DNA of 64,000 nucleotides from Bicyclus anynana (GCF_947172395.1 NC_069093.1:11939561-12003560); one strand, 5' to 3'; shown: positions 11,544 to 23,068, counted from the stretch's first letter. The notes: generated by a model from the letters alone, not told the origin. A program made the numbers and translations.

Positions 11544-11735
11544 AATTAAAAAACTTCAACCGACTTCCAACTCAAAAATTAACCTAAACTAAAAAGCAAA
11601 AAATAACATCTTACCTATGTGCTACCTTTTGATCAGTTTGAAGGCGGTACCATATTCTTATTTCGCTTTATTACTGCTGGACATACATACAGCCGAACGT
11701 AGTACCTCCTCCTTTTTGGAATTCGGTTAAAAATT
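11544..11735. mobile_element. Repeat with AACCGACTTC-type ends (second unit)
   Basis: Exact second copy of 10787-10978 within the duplicated unit. Confidence 0.5.
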
Positions 11736-11968
11736 ATGTGCGTCAGTTTACTTGTAAGCTGTCTTCAAGAAAGTATCTTAACGTAATATCAAGTTTACTT
11801 ATTAAAGTTAAAGAGTTATCGAAGCTTAAGCAGCTGTAAAAACACTTCGGAAATGTGTCTAAATGGTCCAACCTAGACACAACGGAAACAATAGTTAACG
11901 TTACATAACAATGTACATACAACATCTATACATTTATAACGTCTAGCAAACATATAATAACAAACTCT

Positions 11969-12290
11969 ATGTTAATACTAATATTATAAAGAGGAAATTT
12001 TGTTTGTTTGTTTGTAAGAATAGGCTCAAAAACTACTGAACCGATTTTAAAAATACTTTCACCATTCGAAAGCTGCATTATCCACGAGTAACATAGGCTT
12101 AATTTTATTTTGGAAAAAATAGGGTTCCGTAAGATTTTTGTGTTTAAAAAATCAACCAGAAAGGTACGTGTAGGGTAGGGATAGGGTAGGGGTAGGGCAG
12201 GAGTAGGATAGTGGTAGGTAGGGGTAGAATTGGGGTAGTTGAAAGTTTACATCGAGTTTCATGCGGACGAAGTCGCGGGCGTTCGCTAGT
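11969..12290 (+). mobile_element. Helitron-like non-autonomous element, near full length
   Basis: The 5' part 'taatactaatattataaag' is followed by 'gaaccgattttaaaaatac', a TAGGG-type array (12165-12240), 'gaaagtttacatcga', the hairpin 'gcggacgaagtcgcgggcg' and a terminal CTAG. It shows what the truncated copy at 699-978 lacks. Confidence 0.65.
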
Positions 12291-13064
12291 ATCAAATAAA
12301 AAGGAATAGGACAAAACAAGTACGATCACATCAATTGATTTAATGATAAATAAACTCGGCTGAGTGATTCAATGGAAACGATTCAATACCACAAACGATT
12401 ACTTGTGTACAAAGATATATTTCATAATAAACTTTTATTACTTCATGATCAGAAGTAAGTAGAAGGATGTGATCGCTGAACGACTCGTTGTAATAAAAAA
12501 TCTGGTCAAGGGCAGGTTTTTTTAATTCGTGCGAGGGATCCGTATGTATTATTCAGTATATATCAAGTAAACCTTGCTTTTACACCCACGACGATACGTA
12601 ATAGGGTATATTATATGTATGTGTTTGGGATGTGAGGATGTTTTGTACAAATCAATATCGCTTTTCTACAAAACTACTAGTTTGATTTTGATGCGGTTTT
12701 TTAGTGATATTGTTGTATTTGAATGTGCTTATATCGGTATGCCTAAAACAACTGATCTTTAGATGGTTTTCAGTGTTCAGGTAATTGACATTTCCATAGG
12801 AAGAATTTCATGGTTATTCGAAGTTGAAAGAGGTTCTGTTCTCCTAAAAAAAATATAATTTTGTTGTTTTATCGGCAAGGTCTTAGCATAACTTACTATA
12901 TCCATTACTGAGAACTATATTATAGTCAAAGTACGAGTAAAGATTATTTTGCTGTCTAGGTACACTAGGCAAGAGAGTGGATAATAATAATAATAATTAT
13001 TATTTCAAATCGTAGAAAACATTATTACTTAAATTAATAATTCAGTTCTTTGCCTTTCCATTCA
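12291..13064. other. AT-rich DNA, no gene seen
   Basis: Short hydrophobic open frames are explained by T-richness. A TAA repeat lies near 12980. Confidence 0.4.
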
Positions 13065-13250
13065 TCTATACTAATATTACAAAGCTGAAGAGTTTGTTTG
13101 TTTGTTTAATTGAACGCGCTTATTTCAGAAACTACTGGTCCAATTTGAAAAATTCTTTCAGTGTTAGATAGCCCATTTATCGAGGAAGGATATATTATCC
13201 CTATTTTCCTATGGGAACGGGAACCACGCGAGTGAAACCGCGCGGTTACT
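13065..13250 (+). mobile_element. Helitron-like element (Lep1-type)
   Basis: Starts TCTATACTAATATTAC and runs through 'gaagagtttgtttgtttg', 'gttagatagcccatttatcg' and 'gggaacgggaaccacgcg' to the 'gtgaaaccgcgcgg' hairpin. The final CTAG is mutated. Confidence 0.65.
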
Positions 13251-13708
13251 ATCGAATGTAAATTCCGATTTGTAGATACAACTACGTTATTTTCTTTATT
13301 AAAACTCCATTGAGTTTCGATGTTTAATGTCACTTTTTTGTAGTGCAACCGTACTTTTAACAATGGGAATCGTGTTAAATATTTTTAATGAACTCGTTCC
13401 GTATGGCCCACTTGCGAGGCTCTTGCATATTGTTAACATCATTATGTTTTTCTCGCTGTTATTAATAGGCGGTAATTGTTCAGATATGTTGTTCGGCGCC
13501 TTTTGTGTCAGTCAGTTAATGTGTTGGTAGAGTTACGGTGAAGTATATGCTATTATTTTTACTTGACATTCAGTTGGATTAAGTTTTTCTGATGGTTTTC
13601 TGAAATACGGTTTATAGAAAGAAGTGAATATATTTTATGTTCCTTTTTGCGTATTTCAATGTTAATTAAATTTAATATACGTACGAGAAGCTGATTCCAC
13701 AATTCGAA
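13251..13708. other. No supported gene
   Basis: A 67-codon hydrophobic open frame (13327-13530, +) has no homology I recognise and no splice context. Confidence 0.4.
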
Positions 13709-14002
13709 ACCACGCGCTCCGATTCCGGAGGGTGGGTTCGAATCCGGTCCGGGGCATGCACATCCAACTTTTCAGTTATGTGTATTTTAAGAAATTAAAA
13801 ATCACATGTCTCAAACGGTGAAATAAAAACATCGTGAAGAAACCTGCATACCAGAAAAAATTTCTTAATTCTTTGCTTGTGGGAAGTCTGCCAATCGGCA
13901 AAGAGTGGTTGACTAAGTCCTAACCCCTCTCATTTTGTGAGGAGACTCGCGCTCAACAGTGAGCCGGGTTGTTAATGACGATGATGATGATGATGATGAT
14001 AT
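13709..14002 (+). mobile_element. tRNA-derived SINE, head partly lost, long ATG tail
   Basis: The B box 'gggttcgaatccggtccgg' is intact and the A box is missing. The body is complete and ends in a (GAT)n tail of about 24 bp (13978-14002). Confidence 0.8.
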
Positions 14003-14269
14003 TAAGACAAAGGTGCACGACATTCAGCCATCAGAATATTATGTAGTCGCATCCTCCATGCAATTGAATCTTTCAATGCCCGAATTTCAAATATAAATTT
14101 CCTTCTCCAATAATCGTTATGAGTCCTGAGGGTAGACCGAGCATATTTGTATCTATGAAATGCACGGCACTGAGTAAGAAAAGTGATACCGTTTATTTAT
14201 GCTCTAGAAACTGCCCCTTTTCGTATCATCAGCCTTCCTTACTGCATATGATTCATCATGGACGATGGA

Positions 14270-14608
14270 CCGATGGACGTCCACTGCCTTTTGCATAGAC
14301 TTCCAAGCACCACGTCCTCGAGCCATTCAGCGGCTCCCAGCAACCCGCTTGATGTCTTCGGTCCACCTAGTGGGGGGTCGACCAATACCTTACCTAGGTA
14401 GGTAAGGTATTGGTAAGCGCAGGTAAGCGCAGGTAGGTACCTGCGCTTACCGGTGCGGTTGCCATTTCAGCAGCTTGGACCCCAATGTCCCTTGGATCTT
14501 CAAACTGCCTTGCCTATTGCCACTTCAGCTTAGCTTCGCGACTCTTGGGTCTTCTACAGATTTCGCTCTATCCGCTGAGTGACCTTTAGTCTTCTTATGA
14601 GGCCTAAA
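14270..14608 (-). pseudogene. RTE-type LINE reverse transcriptase C-terminus, degraded
   Basis: On the minus strand it carries the landmarks of the RTE ORF C-terminal region ending in 'gtggacgtccatcgg': rearranged segments for W-x-W-AGH-type and GRPxTRWxDD-type motifs. Two artificial-looking palindromes (14381-14451) replace the normal stretch. Frameshifts prevent expression. Confidence 0.55.
14381..14451. repeat. Two adjacent perfect palindromes
   Basis: Arms 14381-14396 and 14399-14414 (16 bp, spacer GG), then arms 14422-14435 and 14438-14451 (14 bp, spacer GG), are perfect inverted repeats. They interrupt an RTE remnant that elsewhere (17870-17905, 58995-59060) reads through without them. 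Confidence 0.9.
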
Positions 14609-14860
14609 GCATATGCATACGAGGTCATAAAACCCAGGCTACGCCACTGGTTCACACACGTTTACACTCACAGCACAGTAGGTTTTACTGTGCTCACAGG
14701 CACACTCACCTGTTGTAGGTATGATGCGCGCGCGCACGCGACACCGCATCGCTCGTGGACACGTACTTAGCGAGCAGCTTAACCTTCACGTGTTGTTACA
14801 CGGGACATTATCCATAGGCTGCATTCATTGTACTGAAAATAAAGTATTTTTTATCAGGTC

Positions 14861-15069
14861 TTTTAAGAAATTAAATATCAGGTGTCTCAAACGGTGACGG
14901 AAAACATCGTGAGGAAACTGGCTTACCTGAATTTTCTTAATTATCTGCGTGTGTGAAGTCTGCCAATCCTCAATGGGCCAGCGTGGTGGACTATTTTCCT
15001 AACACCTCTTATTCTGAGAGAAGACTCGAGCTCAGCAGTGAGCCGAATATGGGTTCATAATGATGATGA
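14861..15069 (+). mobile_element. tRNA-derived SINE, 5'-truncated
   Basis: Body from 'ttttaagaaattaaatatca' to 'gccgaatatgggt' with a short ATGATGATG tail. No tRNA-like head. Confidence 0.75.
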
Positions 15070-16489
15070 CCTAAAGTGCTGGTCCTAAAACAATCATCTT
15101 GTTGTGATAATCTGTTAGTAACTTCCTACCGTAAGAAATACAAGAAAAAAATAATGCATAAGAATTAATTAAGATATCAGCCTACATACACACCGGGCAC
15201 ACATATGTGTGTGTATCCAGTGCCTGAATAAGAGGAAGTAAAATATTTTACTAATTACCCTCAGGAAGGTGCTGTGTATAGCCGCTCCCCGTCAGTTTTA
15301 ATATTTTTTATCAATTTCCTATCAGTAGAGTGCACAAAGTTTTTAACTAGGGTAAGTACATCACATACAAACAACAATATGTAAAATTCCTTCTCCAGAT
15401 ACAGGTTTCTCATGTTGATGAATCATTTAGTCATAAGCATATGTAACAGAAGGTGGGTGGGTAATAAATAGGCAGTTTATTTTCGCATCTATCAAGTGCA
15501 CATTACTTTCCCTGTAGTTGAAGATAGAGGAAAGGAGAGTGTACAATTATAAATAGTAAAGTATATATTTACGTCCTTAGATGCTTTGCCCTTCATTAGT
15601 TTTATATGAAGTTTCTTTTTTATCTCGTGGAATATTTTTAATAAAAGAATATTTAGCTTTAGATTTCTTATTTATGTTTACGCCAAGTTTCTGCGCTTTA
15701 AACTTTCGATCAAATATATAGTTGGGTTAAGTTTCAACTTGAAAAGTGCCTTTTGAAGTCTCACATTCTTAGAATGAGTTTTTTTGCATTGAAAGATATT
15801 TGAAGAAAATGCATTTAAAAGTATCCAATGTTTGAATTTTAATTTTTAATATTTTCCGCAATTTACTGACATCTTAATGAATTATATACTGCTTTCCTTC
15901 ACGAACCATTCTTTCTTTTGGTGAAAACAGAATAGAATCATGGTATGCTAACGTCACTTAGACCCGGGAAAATTCTTCTACGTAAGTACGTGTCATATTA
16001 AGAGTAAGTATAATAAGGAGATGTTAATTCTACAATGTTTAATTGTAAAGTCATACAACAATCTAACATTGTTTATTCTAAATTGTATTGTAAAGTCATT
16101 GTTACGTGATTGATACTTACTTGTAACCATGTGATGTACTGCTAGGTACTGTTACTAAGTATTATGGATGTTTGTTCCACGTGTCTTTTCCTATTTTACA
16201 TACAATCACTAATTTCATCATAGAATTAAAGTTCTTTAAAATACCTATCATATGTTACTGATCGTCATTTACCATAGAATAAAAAATAGGGTGAAAATAT
16301 ATTAAATAATACGCCAAGTCGTCACTTAACATCAAGTGAGATTGCAGTCAAAAATAATAATAAAATAATCTTTTAAAATTTTTTAAAAAAAATCTCTAAA
16401 CTGATTTTCATGTGAATGAAATGTGAACAATCTGGAGGTATATTCTTTCCAACAAAAAAAATCGGTTGTCTGTGTTCTTTTTTCGAGTG
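15070..16489. other. AT-rich DNA, no gene seen
   Basis: No exon-like reading frame. There are local internal repeats such as 'attgtaaagtcat' at 16045 and 16090. Confidence 0.4.
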
Positions 16490-16660
16490 TGCAGGCTCCA
16501 TCGAATTATAAGACGTTGTCACGTCAAAAAGAATTTTCAAAATTGGTTAACAAATGACTCAAAGTTATGAGGTAACAAACATTAAAAAAAAGTAAATACA
16601 CATGCGTCGATTTGAGAACCTGTTCCTTTTATTTGAAGTCGTTAAAAAAAAATAGCATCC
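16490..16660. mobile_element. Two abutting transposon ends
   Basis: The sequence at 16488-16535 (tgcaggctccatcgaatta... gacgttgtcacgtcaa) is the inverted counterpart of 26404-26460, a MITE end. The following part, with 'atgaggtaacaaacatt' and 'cttttatttgaagtcg', resembles 33310-33370 and the AACCGACTTC-type ends. Confidence 0.4.
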
Positions 16661-17036
16661 AAGTCCGGAAACTTAGAAATGAGTGCAACTTTACTGCATG
16701 TGCTTGCATGTACCGGTCACGTGACAATGTTTACAAACTCACGCTCGTGCGTGGACGGCACGCGTGATTTGCACGGTCGCTTGTTAAAACTTTTTAATTG
16801 CTGCATTTTCTTCTTTGCTTTTAATTGATTTGTTATCAAGATATTGAAAGGTCGCGATAACTTCTTTTTTTTATTGTTTTACTAGTTTGTTTTAGCAATG
16901 TAGTTAATCTGGATGGGATTTGTAAAATATGAACCTACAAATTATATATGATTTAATTTGACGCACTCATCATCACCATCATTATCAACCGATGGACTGA
17001 TATGGTTGATATCACATTAAACTATTAAGATTGAAG
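16661..17036. other. No supported feature
   Basis: A locally CpG-bearing stretch (16735-16785) without an open frame. Confidence 0.35.
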
Positions 17037-17312
17037 ACGTGATAGCCCAGTGGATATAACCTCTGTCTTCGATTCAGAGGGCGCAGGTTCGAATCCGGTC
17101 GGGCTTCCACCTCAATCTTTTCAGTTAAGTGCATTTTAAGTTAAATGCCACGTGTCTCAAACAGTGAAGGTAAACATCGTGAGGAAACATGTATAAGAAT
17201 TCTCTTAATTCTCTACGTGTAAAGTCTGCCAATCCGCACTGGTGGACTAAGGGTCTAACCCTTCTCATTCTGAGAGAAGACTCGTGCTCAAAAGTGAGGC
17301 GAATGTGGGTTG
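17037..17312 (+). mobile_element. tRNA-derived SINE, near full length
   Basis: The A-box region 'gtgatagcccagtggatata', B box 'ggttcgaatccggtcgg', shared body and 'ggcgaatgtgggttg' end are all present. Internal deletions occur, and no long ATG tail remains. Confidence 0.8.
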
Positions 17313-17339
17313 TTCCCCTCACCAATGCATATTGTTATC

Positions 17340-17479
17340 TTGAATACTGCATCGGTCGACGTAAAAAGATGAAATTTGTCAGGGAGTTTATAGTTAGCAG
17401 ACGTCCGCTAAAAACAGATATTGCGACAGGGCCGGATTAAGGAGGTCTAAGGGCGGATGAAGTCACGGACGTCCGCTAG
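17340..17479 (+). mobile_element. Helitron-like element, 5'-truncated
   Basis: Contains 'tttgtcagggag', 'cagacgtccgct', 'gcgacagggccggatta' and the terminal 'gtcacggacgtccgctag'. It ends in CTAG at 17479. Same family as 7374-7680 and 29943-30070. Confidence 0.6.
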
Positions 17480-17750
17480 TTTAATATAGAGGCAACATCC
17501 AATAAACTTGAAATACGTTCTTGCTAGTTGAATCATCAAGGTGCAGTCGATTATTTTTTTTGCTTCTTAAAAAATCGCCGAGCTCGTTTCCTCTTCAATA
17601 CCAGTTCAGGAAAGATCTCTTTCTATATCAATGAGTCACGGCCAACGAGCTAACCGCAAATTGGTATTAAAAACTTGTTTTACTGTATGTTACACTAGCG
17701 CGTGAAAAACGCCGTAAGTAGGTATTTTGCGAGTTCTCTGAATGATGGTT

Positions 17751-18082
17751 CATCATAATCATCATTATCAGCTGATAGACATCCACTGCTGGACATAGGC
17801 CTCTTGCATGGACTTCCAAGAACAATGGTATCGAGCCGTCAACTTCCAGCGGCTCCCTGCAACCCGCTTGATATCCTCGGTCCACCTACACTGCGCTTAC
17901 CGCCGCGGGGTCGCCATTCTAGCACCTTGGGACCCCAACGTCAATCGGCTCTCCGAACTATGTGGCCTGCCCATTGCCACTTCAGCTTCGCGACTCGCTG
18001 AGTTATGTCAGTGACTTTGCTTCGTCTGCGGATCTTCTCATTTCTCAGAGAAACGCAGAGAAACTCCAAGCATAGCTCGCTG
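17751..18082 (-). pseudogene. RTE-type LINE reverse transcriptase C-terminus
   Basis: The minus strand encodes, with frameshifts, the C-terminal RTE blocks: a KWQWAGH-like segment, a WRP(R)GKR-like block, a RWTEDIKRVAG-like block and a YVQQWMS-like ending. It is followed by a (TGA/ATG) tail seen on the + strand as 'catcataatcatcatt'. It is 5'-truncated, as is usual for target-primed insertions. Confidence 0.65.
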
Positions 18083-18820
18083 GTTGATAGATGGTTATGT
18101 GTAGGTAATTACTTAAGCAGTCCCTGTAAATGCTTCGAAAACTAGAAAGAGAATAGACCTGCCACTTAGCTACAGGGGCAGGTCTTCAATTGAATCGGCC
18201 AGAAACATTTGTCAAAGTTGCCCCGAATGAGTATTCGTGAAAAATATTCTATTTTTCATAAATCTCGCAGGAACCATTAAATTTCTTCGGTCTAGGTCAT
18301 TATATTTATCTTTAACAAATAACTATACTGTTACTAAAAATATAAACGCTAGTACGATAGCCGTTTTTCCGAAGATGTTTACTGCGAACCAATGCTATGT
18401 CCCATGATCGGCCCTGACTCATACTCCGGCCGTGATTGCTGCAATTCTTAAAATATGCGTGAACTGGAGGAGTTCACGCAGCATTGTGTCTGCAAACAAT
18501 GTTTTAGAAAGTGCGATTTATACGCAAATGACGTTACGCTACGAAAAGTAATTTAGCCGCGATTTCGTGGGAGGCGACTCTGTTTTTAGTGCAATTTTGT
18601 TGTTAGACTTCTGTTTCGTTTTTTGTACGGGTCGGTACTTTTGAGTTCAGCGATTATGTCATTGTACGTTATGCAGTGATTTTTAATGTTTTTGTTTTTA
18701 TTTTTTTACTTTCAGTGATCAATTCATTAAGCCTGTTATATATACTACAATAGTTCCCCTATTATTAGGGGCTAGACACACAAGCAGTGACATAAGTCTT
18801 GGTTCAATGATATTGAATAA
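18083..18820. other. No supported gene
   Basis: No domain or splice-supported exon seen. A small inverted repeat (gaactggaggagttc) lies near 18460. Confidence 0.4.
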
Positions 18821-18955
18821 AATATACAGGTTGTTCAGTAATCAATAGATAAAACGCAAGTGGTAAACACCACCTAATTATCTAAAACTAATTTGAATCG
18901 TTTTGAAAATTTTTTTTTTCGAGATTTTTTCAAAATTTTCAGCCTTGAATCAGAA
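18821..18955. repeat. Diverged relative of the TACAGGGTGTCCC element
   Basis: 'atacaggttgttcagtaatc', 'ataaaacgcaagtggt' and 'acaccacctaattatc' parallel the MITE at 7274-7373 (tacagggtgtccc..., acaccacttaagtatc). The right terminal repeat is not conserved. Confidence 0.4.
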
Positions 18956-18970
18956 AGCTTTATAATATTA

Positions 18971-19167
18971 CTAGCTGACGCCGCGCGGTTTCTCCCGCGT
19001 GGTTCCCGTTCCCGTAGGAATATGGAGGATAAAATATAGCCTATAGCCTTCCTCGATAAATGGGCTATCTAACACTGAAAGAATTTTTCAAATCGGACCC
19101 ATAGTTCCTGAGATTAGCGCGTTCAATCAAACAAACAAACTCTTCAGCTTTATAATATTAGTATAGA
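18971..19167 (-). mobile_element. Helitron-like element (Lep1-type), full length
   Basis: Read on the minus strand: TCTATACTAATATTATAAAG at the 5' end, then the shared body, the hairpin made by 'cgcggg' and 'ccgcgcgg', and a terminal CTAG. Non-coding, about 197 bp. Confidence 0.75.
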
Positions 19168-19278
19168 TTTTAGTAATCGGGTATAAACCGCTAAACGGGT
19201 TTGAATGAAATGCAATTAATCGTATCGTAAATAATTATGCAAAATATCATGTCTGTAACGGTAACTACCACCGTTTCA

Positions 19279-19551
19279 CTGTGATAGCCTAGTGGATATG
19301 ACCTCTGCCTCCGATACCGAAAGGTGTAGGTTCGAATCCGGTCCGAGGCATGCACCTCCAACTTTTCAGTTATGTGCATTTTAAGAAATTAAATATGACG
19401 TGTCTCAAACGGTGAAGGAAAACATTGTGAGGAAACCTGTATACCTGTCAGCCAATCCACATTGGGCCAGCGTGGTGGCCTAACTCCTCTCATCCTGAGG
19501 GGAGACTCGAGTTCATCAGTGAGACGAATTTGGGTTGATGACGACGATGAC
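19279..19551 (+). mobile_element. tRNA-derived SINE with body deletion
   Basis: A and B boxes are present (gtgatagcctagtggatatg; ggttcgaatccggtcc). The body lacks the 'gagaattttcttaattctct' segment. It ends in a GAT/GAC tail. Confidence 0.8.
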
Positions 19552-19875
19552 ATCGTTCCTGAATGAAAAATTTCAAATTCCAAGTGGCATGATTTGTTAT
19601 TAAAATAAGTTAGCTTAAGTTTGATATTTTTTTCTTTCACAATAATTAAAAAAAACCCAATTTTTGGATTATTATTCTATTTTCCCTGTCTTAATTGACT
19701 CGTATACAATACAATGTACATTGTTCTTTTTTAATCATTTACTTGTAATATAATAATTTATAATTACCGTTCGCCCGGGACTCCGATCGCATGATTTTCT
19801 ATTTTTGACAAATTCCGCGGTAACTAATGAGTTTTCCCGAGTAGATATTAAAATAATCTATGTCCAACCTATGTT

Positions 19876-20262
19876 TTTATGTTTTTTATAATAAACTGCC
19901 ACATGAAATCACTGGCATGTCTCTCAATAAGTTCAAAGTTTTTATTAAACGTAAGCTTATAGAAAAGTCATATTATAGTGTCAATAATTACGTAAATGAC
20001 AAAATTGCTTGGAGATAAAATGTATTACATGACAGGCTACTTATATACCTATTGTTAAATGGTGATAAACTAAAAAAGGATAACCTGGCTGAGTTTGTTG
20101 TGGGCTCTTCTCGGACCAAGGCGCGTTTGGAACCCTCGTAACTTTAATTTCAAGTTTTCGAATAATTATTATCACCATTATCTTAAGTTTAATATTATTA
20201 CCTGACGTTTCGAAAGAGCTTGTAAACTAAGCCTATTTGAAATAAATGAATTTGGACTTTTG
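19876..20262 (+). pseudogene. LINE 3' end: reverse transcriptase C-terminus plus 3' UTR
   Basis: An open frame from about 19885 to the TAA at 20016-20018 encodes about 43 residues. It starts VFYNKLPHE, contains SLNKFKVFIKRKL and SYYSVNNYVNDK, and ends AWR. These are the C-terminal motifs of CR1/Jockey-like retrotransposons in Lepidoptera. The 3' UTR (ggaccaaggcgcgtttggaa, gacgtttcgaaagagcttgt, cctatttgaaataaatgaat) matches 26826-27305 and, inverted, 60280-60410. It is strongly 5'-truncated. Confidence 0.65.
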
Positions 20263-21064
20263 ACTTATGTAGGTATCCAGTGTCTATCTATAATCTGTCT
20301 GTCTCCAAAACTACACAATTTTCGCTTTCAGTCGGTGTTATTATAGTCCTGTATTAATCTTTGTAAAATACCGTAACTTTATAGTTTAATTCCATATCAA
20401 ACTAGTTAACTTGGATGATGATAACTTACACAGATTATATAATCGAATAAGCTTAATAAAGCTCGTAATGTGCTATTATATAAACAGCTTCCGTTCATCG
20501 CGTGCCATAATACGGGATATCTTCAACACGAAATGTTTTTTCCGCCTCACGGGTAGAATAAGCTCCGGAAACAACGTTTAACGATCAATCGATATTTTAT
20601 TATGTAAATCGATGATTAAATAGTTACGGGTTTCCGCCGTTTACAAGATATTTTGACACCTTTGAATCCAATGCGTTTGAAATATTGCTATTAACTTATG
20701 CCTCGGGCATGTTTAAATATTTTGGTAGTCATTTAAACTAGTGCCTAAATCTTTTAATACTTTTATGCACTGTAAATGTAATATAGAAATACATAAGTAT
20801 ATATGTGTATTTTGTTTTGGCTTGCTAGTCGGCAAACCTAATTTTACTTATTACCTTCCTGTCCAATTCAGATGTTTTGACTTAATTAATTTATTGTTCG
20901 GCCATACGTCAAGCCTACATTTCGATTAAATTTCTATTTATAGTACGATTATTAATTCAAAGTTATAGCTAGTGTATTTACTGGTGCCTAAAAACTTTTT
21001 GAAATGTATTCTATCAGATTTTCCAAAAAAAGGTCGAGTTATTTAAATGTTAATTTTATGTAGT
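20263..21064. other. AT-rich DNA, no gene seen
   Basis: No supported exon or repeat boundary. Confidence 0.4.
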
Positions 21065-21255
21065 AGGTAGACGACACCCAGCGGTTTCACCCGCGTAGTT
21101 CCCGTTCCCGTAAGAATACGGGGGTAAAATATAGCCTATGATATTAGCAAATAACGTGGAATTCTAGTGGTCAAAGAATTTTTAAAATCGGATCCGATCC
21201 AGATATTACACCCTATAATACCACAAACTTTACCTCTTTGCCTTTATAATACCGA
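21065..21255 (-). mobile_element. Helitron-like element, variant subfamily
   Basis: The minus-strand end carries 'ccagcggtttcacccgcg' and 'cccgttcccgtaagaatacg' as in the Lep1-type copies. The 5' half differs ('caaataacgtgga', 'gtggtcaaagaatttttaa', 'aaactttacctctttg') and matches 28967-29127. Confidence 0.55.
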
Positions 21256-21647
21256 CCTTGATTGCCTATTAGTAGGCAAATATAGATTTAAATTCTTGTC
21301 GGTATTATTCCCATTGGTGCATTTCAAAATATCAAGGAATAAATAACCGAAGTGCACGTGCAGAAGGAAGTTACATAAAGTAATTAGGTTAAGTTGCAGG
21401 GCATTTTCGTAGGGCGTAAATTGGATGGAGTGGTGAGACGTTTTCCTGGAAGTGGAAATACGTTGCTATTTATAGATACTGAATCACTCGATAAAGGTAA
21501 CTGGTGAGAGGTTTCTAATTACCTTAGTGTCTAGATAAAATGAGACGACAAATTCTGAAACATCTATATGGTGAAGTTAAGTTCCTTTTTGCCAAATCAG
21601 ACCTTAGGTACCCAATGCGTTATATAACATTATTATTTATTTATAAA
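21256..21647. other. No supported feature
   Basis: No exon or repeat with clear limits. Confidence 0.35.
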
Positions 21648-21847
21648 CTAGCTGACACCGCGCGGTTTTATCCGCGTAGTGCCCGTTCCCGTAAGAATAC
21701 GGGGATAAAATATAGCCTATAAACTTCCTTGATAAATGGGCTATCTAACAATGAAAGATTTTTTCAAATCGGACCAGTAGTTCCTGAGATTAGCGCGTTC
21801 AACCAAACAAACAATCAAACTCTTCAGCTTTATAATATTAATATAGA
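21648..21847 (-). mobile_element. Helitron-like element (Lep1-type), full length
   Basis: CTAG terminus at 21648-21651, hairpin 'accgcgcgg...tccgcg', complete body, and a 5' end reading TCTATATTAATATTATAAAG on the minus strand. Confidence 0.75.
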
Positions 21848-22215
21848 TTTCATTCATATCGTACTTTGCGTTTGGGTCACAGGAAGTATACATGTGTACC
21901 AACCAACTTAATTGATCTAGTAGATGTGGAGATAATTGACTGTGACAGACGGACGCGCAAGTGATCTTAGAAGCGTTTCTTTTATGTATGTACATTCGGA
22001 ACATAATAAAATGAAAATGTTGAGGCCAAAAAGAAATTTTTATGGGGACACTTTCATCGTCGCCTTTCGTTTCCTTGATCAAAATTGACAAGGGATGATT
22101 TTCATGTGAATTTCACAATTCAAGACACAAATATTATGTGAATTTCCTTGTTCTCTACATATTTTTTGACTAGCAAACGCCCGTGACTTTCACATGATCG
22201 TATTCGTATATTAAA
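21848..22215. other. No supported gene
   Basis: A 116-codon minus-strand open frame runs 22091-21741, half of it inside the Helitron-like element. No domain recognised, so it is probably chance. Confidence 0.4.
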
Positions 22216-22520
22216 CCGTGATAGCCCAGTGGATATGATCTCTGCCTTCGTTAGATTTGGAGGGTAGGTTCAAATTCGGACCGCCGGGGCATGTACTTCC
22301 AACATTACAGTTATGTGCATTTTAAGAAATTAAATATCACTTGTCTCAAACGGTGAAGGAAAACATCGTGATGAAACCTGCATTTTCTCAATTCTGTGAA
22401 TTGTGAAGTCTGCCAATAAGCATTGGGCCAGCGTCGTGGACTATTAAACTAAACCTGATTCTGAGAGGAGACTCGAGCTCAACAGTGTACCGAATATGGG
22501 TTTATAATGATAATGATGAT
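22216..22520 (+). mobile_element. tRNA-derived SINE, near full length
   Basis: The A box 'gtgatagcccagtggatatg' is intact, the B box is degenerate, and the shared body ends in 'aatgataatgatgatat'. Confidence 0.8.
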
Positions 22521-22703
22521 ATGTTGTAGGCTCACTGTAGGATAGGAAAGCGTCACCGTAAATGTTACTTACTCTGACGTCTCCAACGAAGCACGGATCT
22601 AAAGATATTTCGGAACCAGGGGCGTAGCTACCGCCGTGTAAGGCGTGAATGAATGAATTGAATGAATCAACGATACGAGCCCCCCGGCTGTGAAAGCAAA
22701 AAA

Positions 22704-23068
22704 TAGTAAAATTTAACCCACAATCTGACTGAATCTAGTGCTTCCAGAAAAAAAAAAAATATAAATTAGTAAAATTTAACCCACAATCTCACTGAATCTG
22801 GTGCTTCCTGGAGAAAAAAAATATAAATTAGTAAAATTTAACCCACAATCTCACTCATTTTGGTGCTTCCTGGAGAAAAAAATATATAAATTAGTAAAAT
22901 TTAATCCACAATCTCACTGAATCTGGTGCTTCCCGGAAAAAAAATATAAATTAGTAAAATTTAACCCACAATCTCACTCAATCTGGTGCTTCCTGGAGAA
23001 AAAAATATATAAATTAGTAAAATTTAACCCACAATCTGACTGTATCTGGTGCTTCCTGGAGAAAAAAA
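22704..23068. repeat. Minisatellite, about 62-bp unit x6
   Basis: Six tandem units each contain 'tagtaaaatttaacccacaa', 'tctcactgaatctgg', 'tgcttcctggag' and an A-run. Unit length varies by a few bases through the A-run, and single-base variants (ctgact/ctcact) mark units. Confidence 0.9.

Larger units (their letters stand above)
10220..11735. repeat. Perfect tandem duplication, 757-bp unit x2
   Basis: Bases about 10220-10977 repeat at a constant offset of 757 (10977-11735) with no differences I can see. Each unit holds AT-rich DNA, a minus-strand SINE and a repeat ending in 'cctcctttttggaattcgg'. Identity this high implies a very recent event or an assembly duplication. Confidence 0.9.

Noticed and set aside
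13327..13530. 67-codon hydrophobic frame as a membrane protein exon
   Set aside because: Composition is explained by T-rich DNA; no conserved motif or flanking splice sites of quality.
22704..23068. CRISPR-like array
   Set aside because: Units are contiguous 62-bp tandem copies without unique spacers, in a eukaryotic genome.
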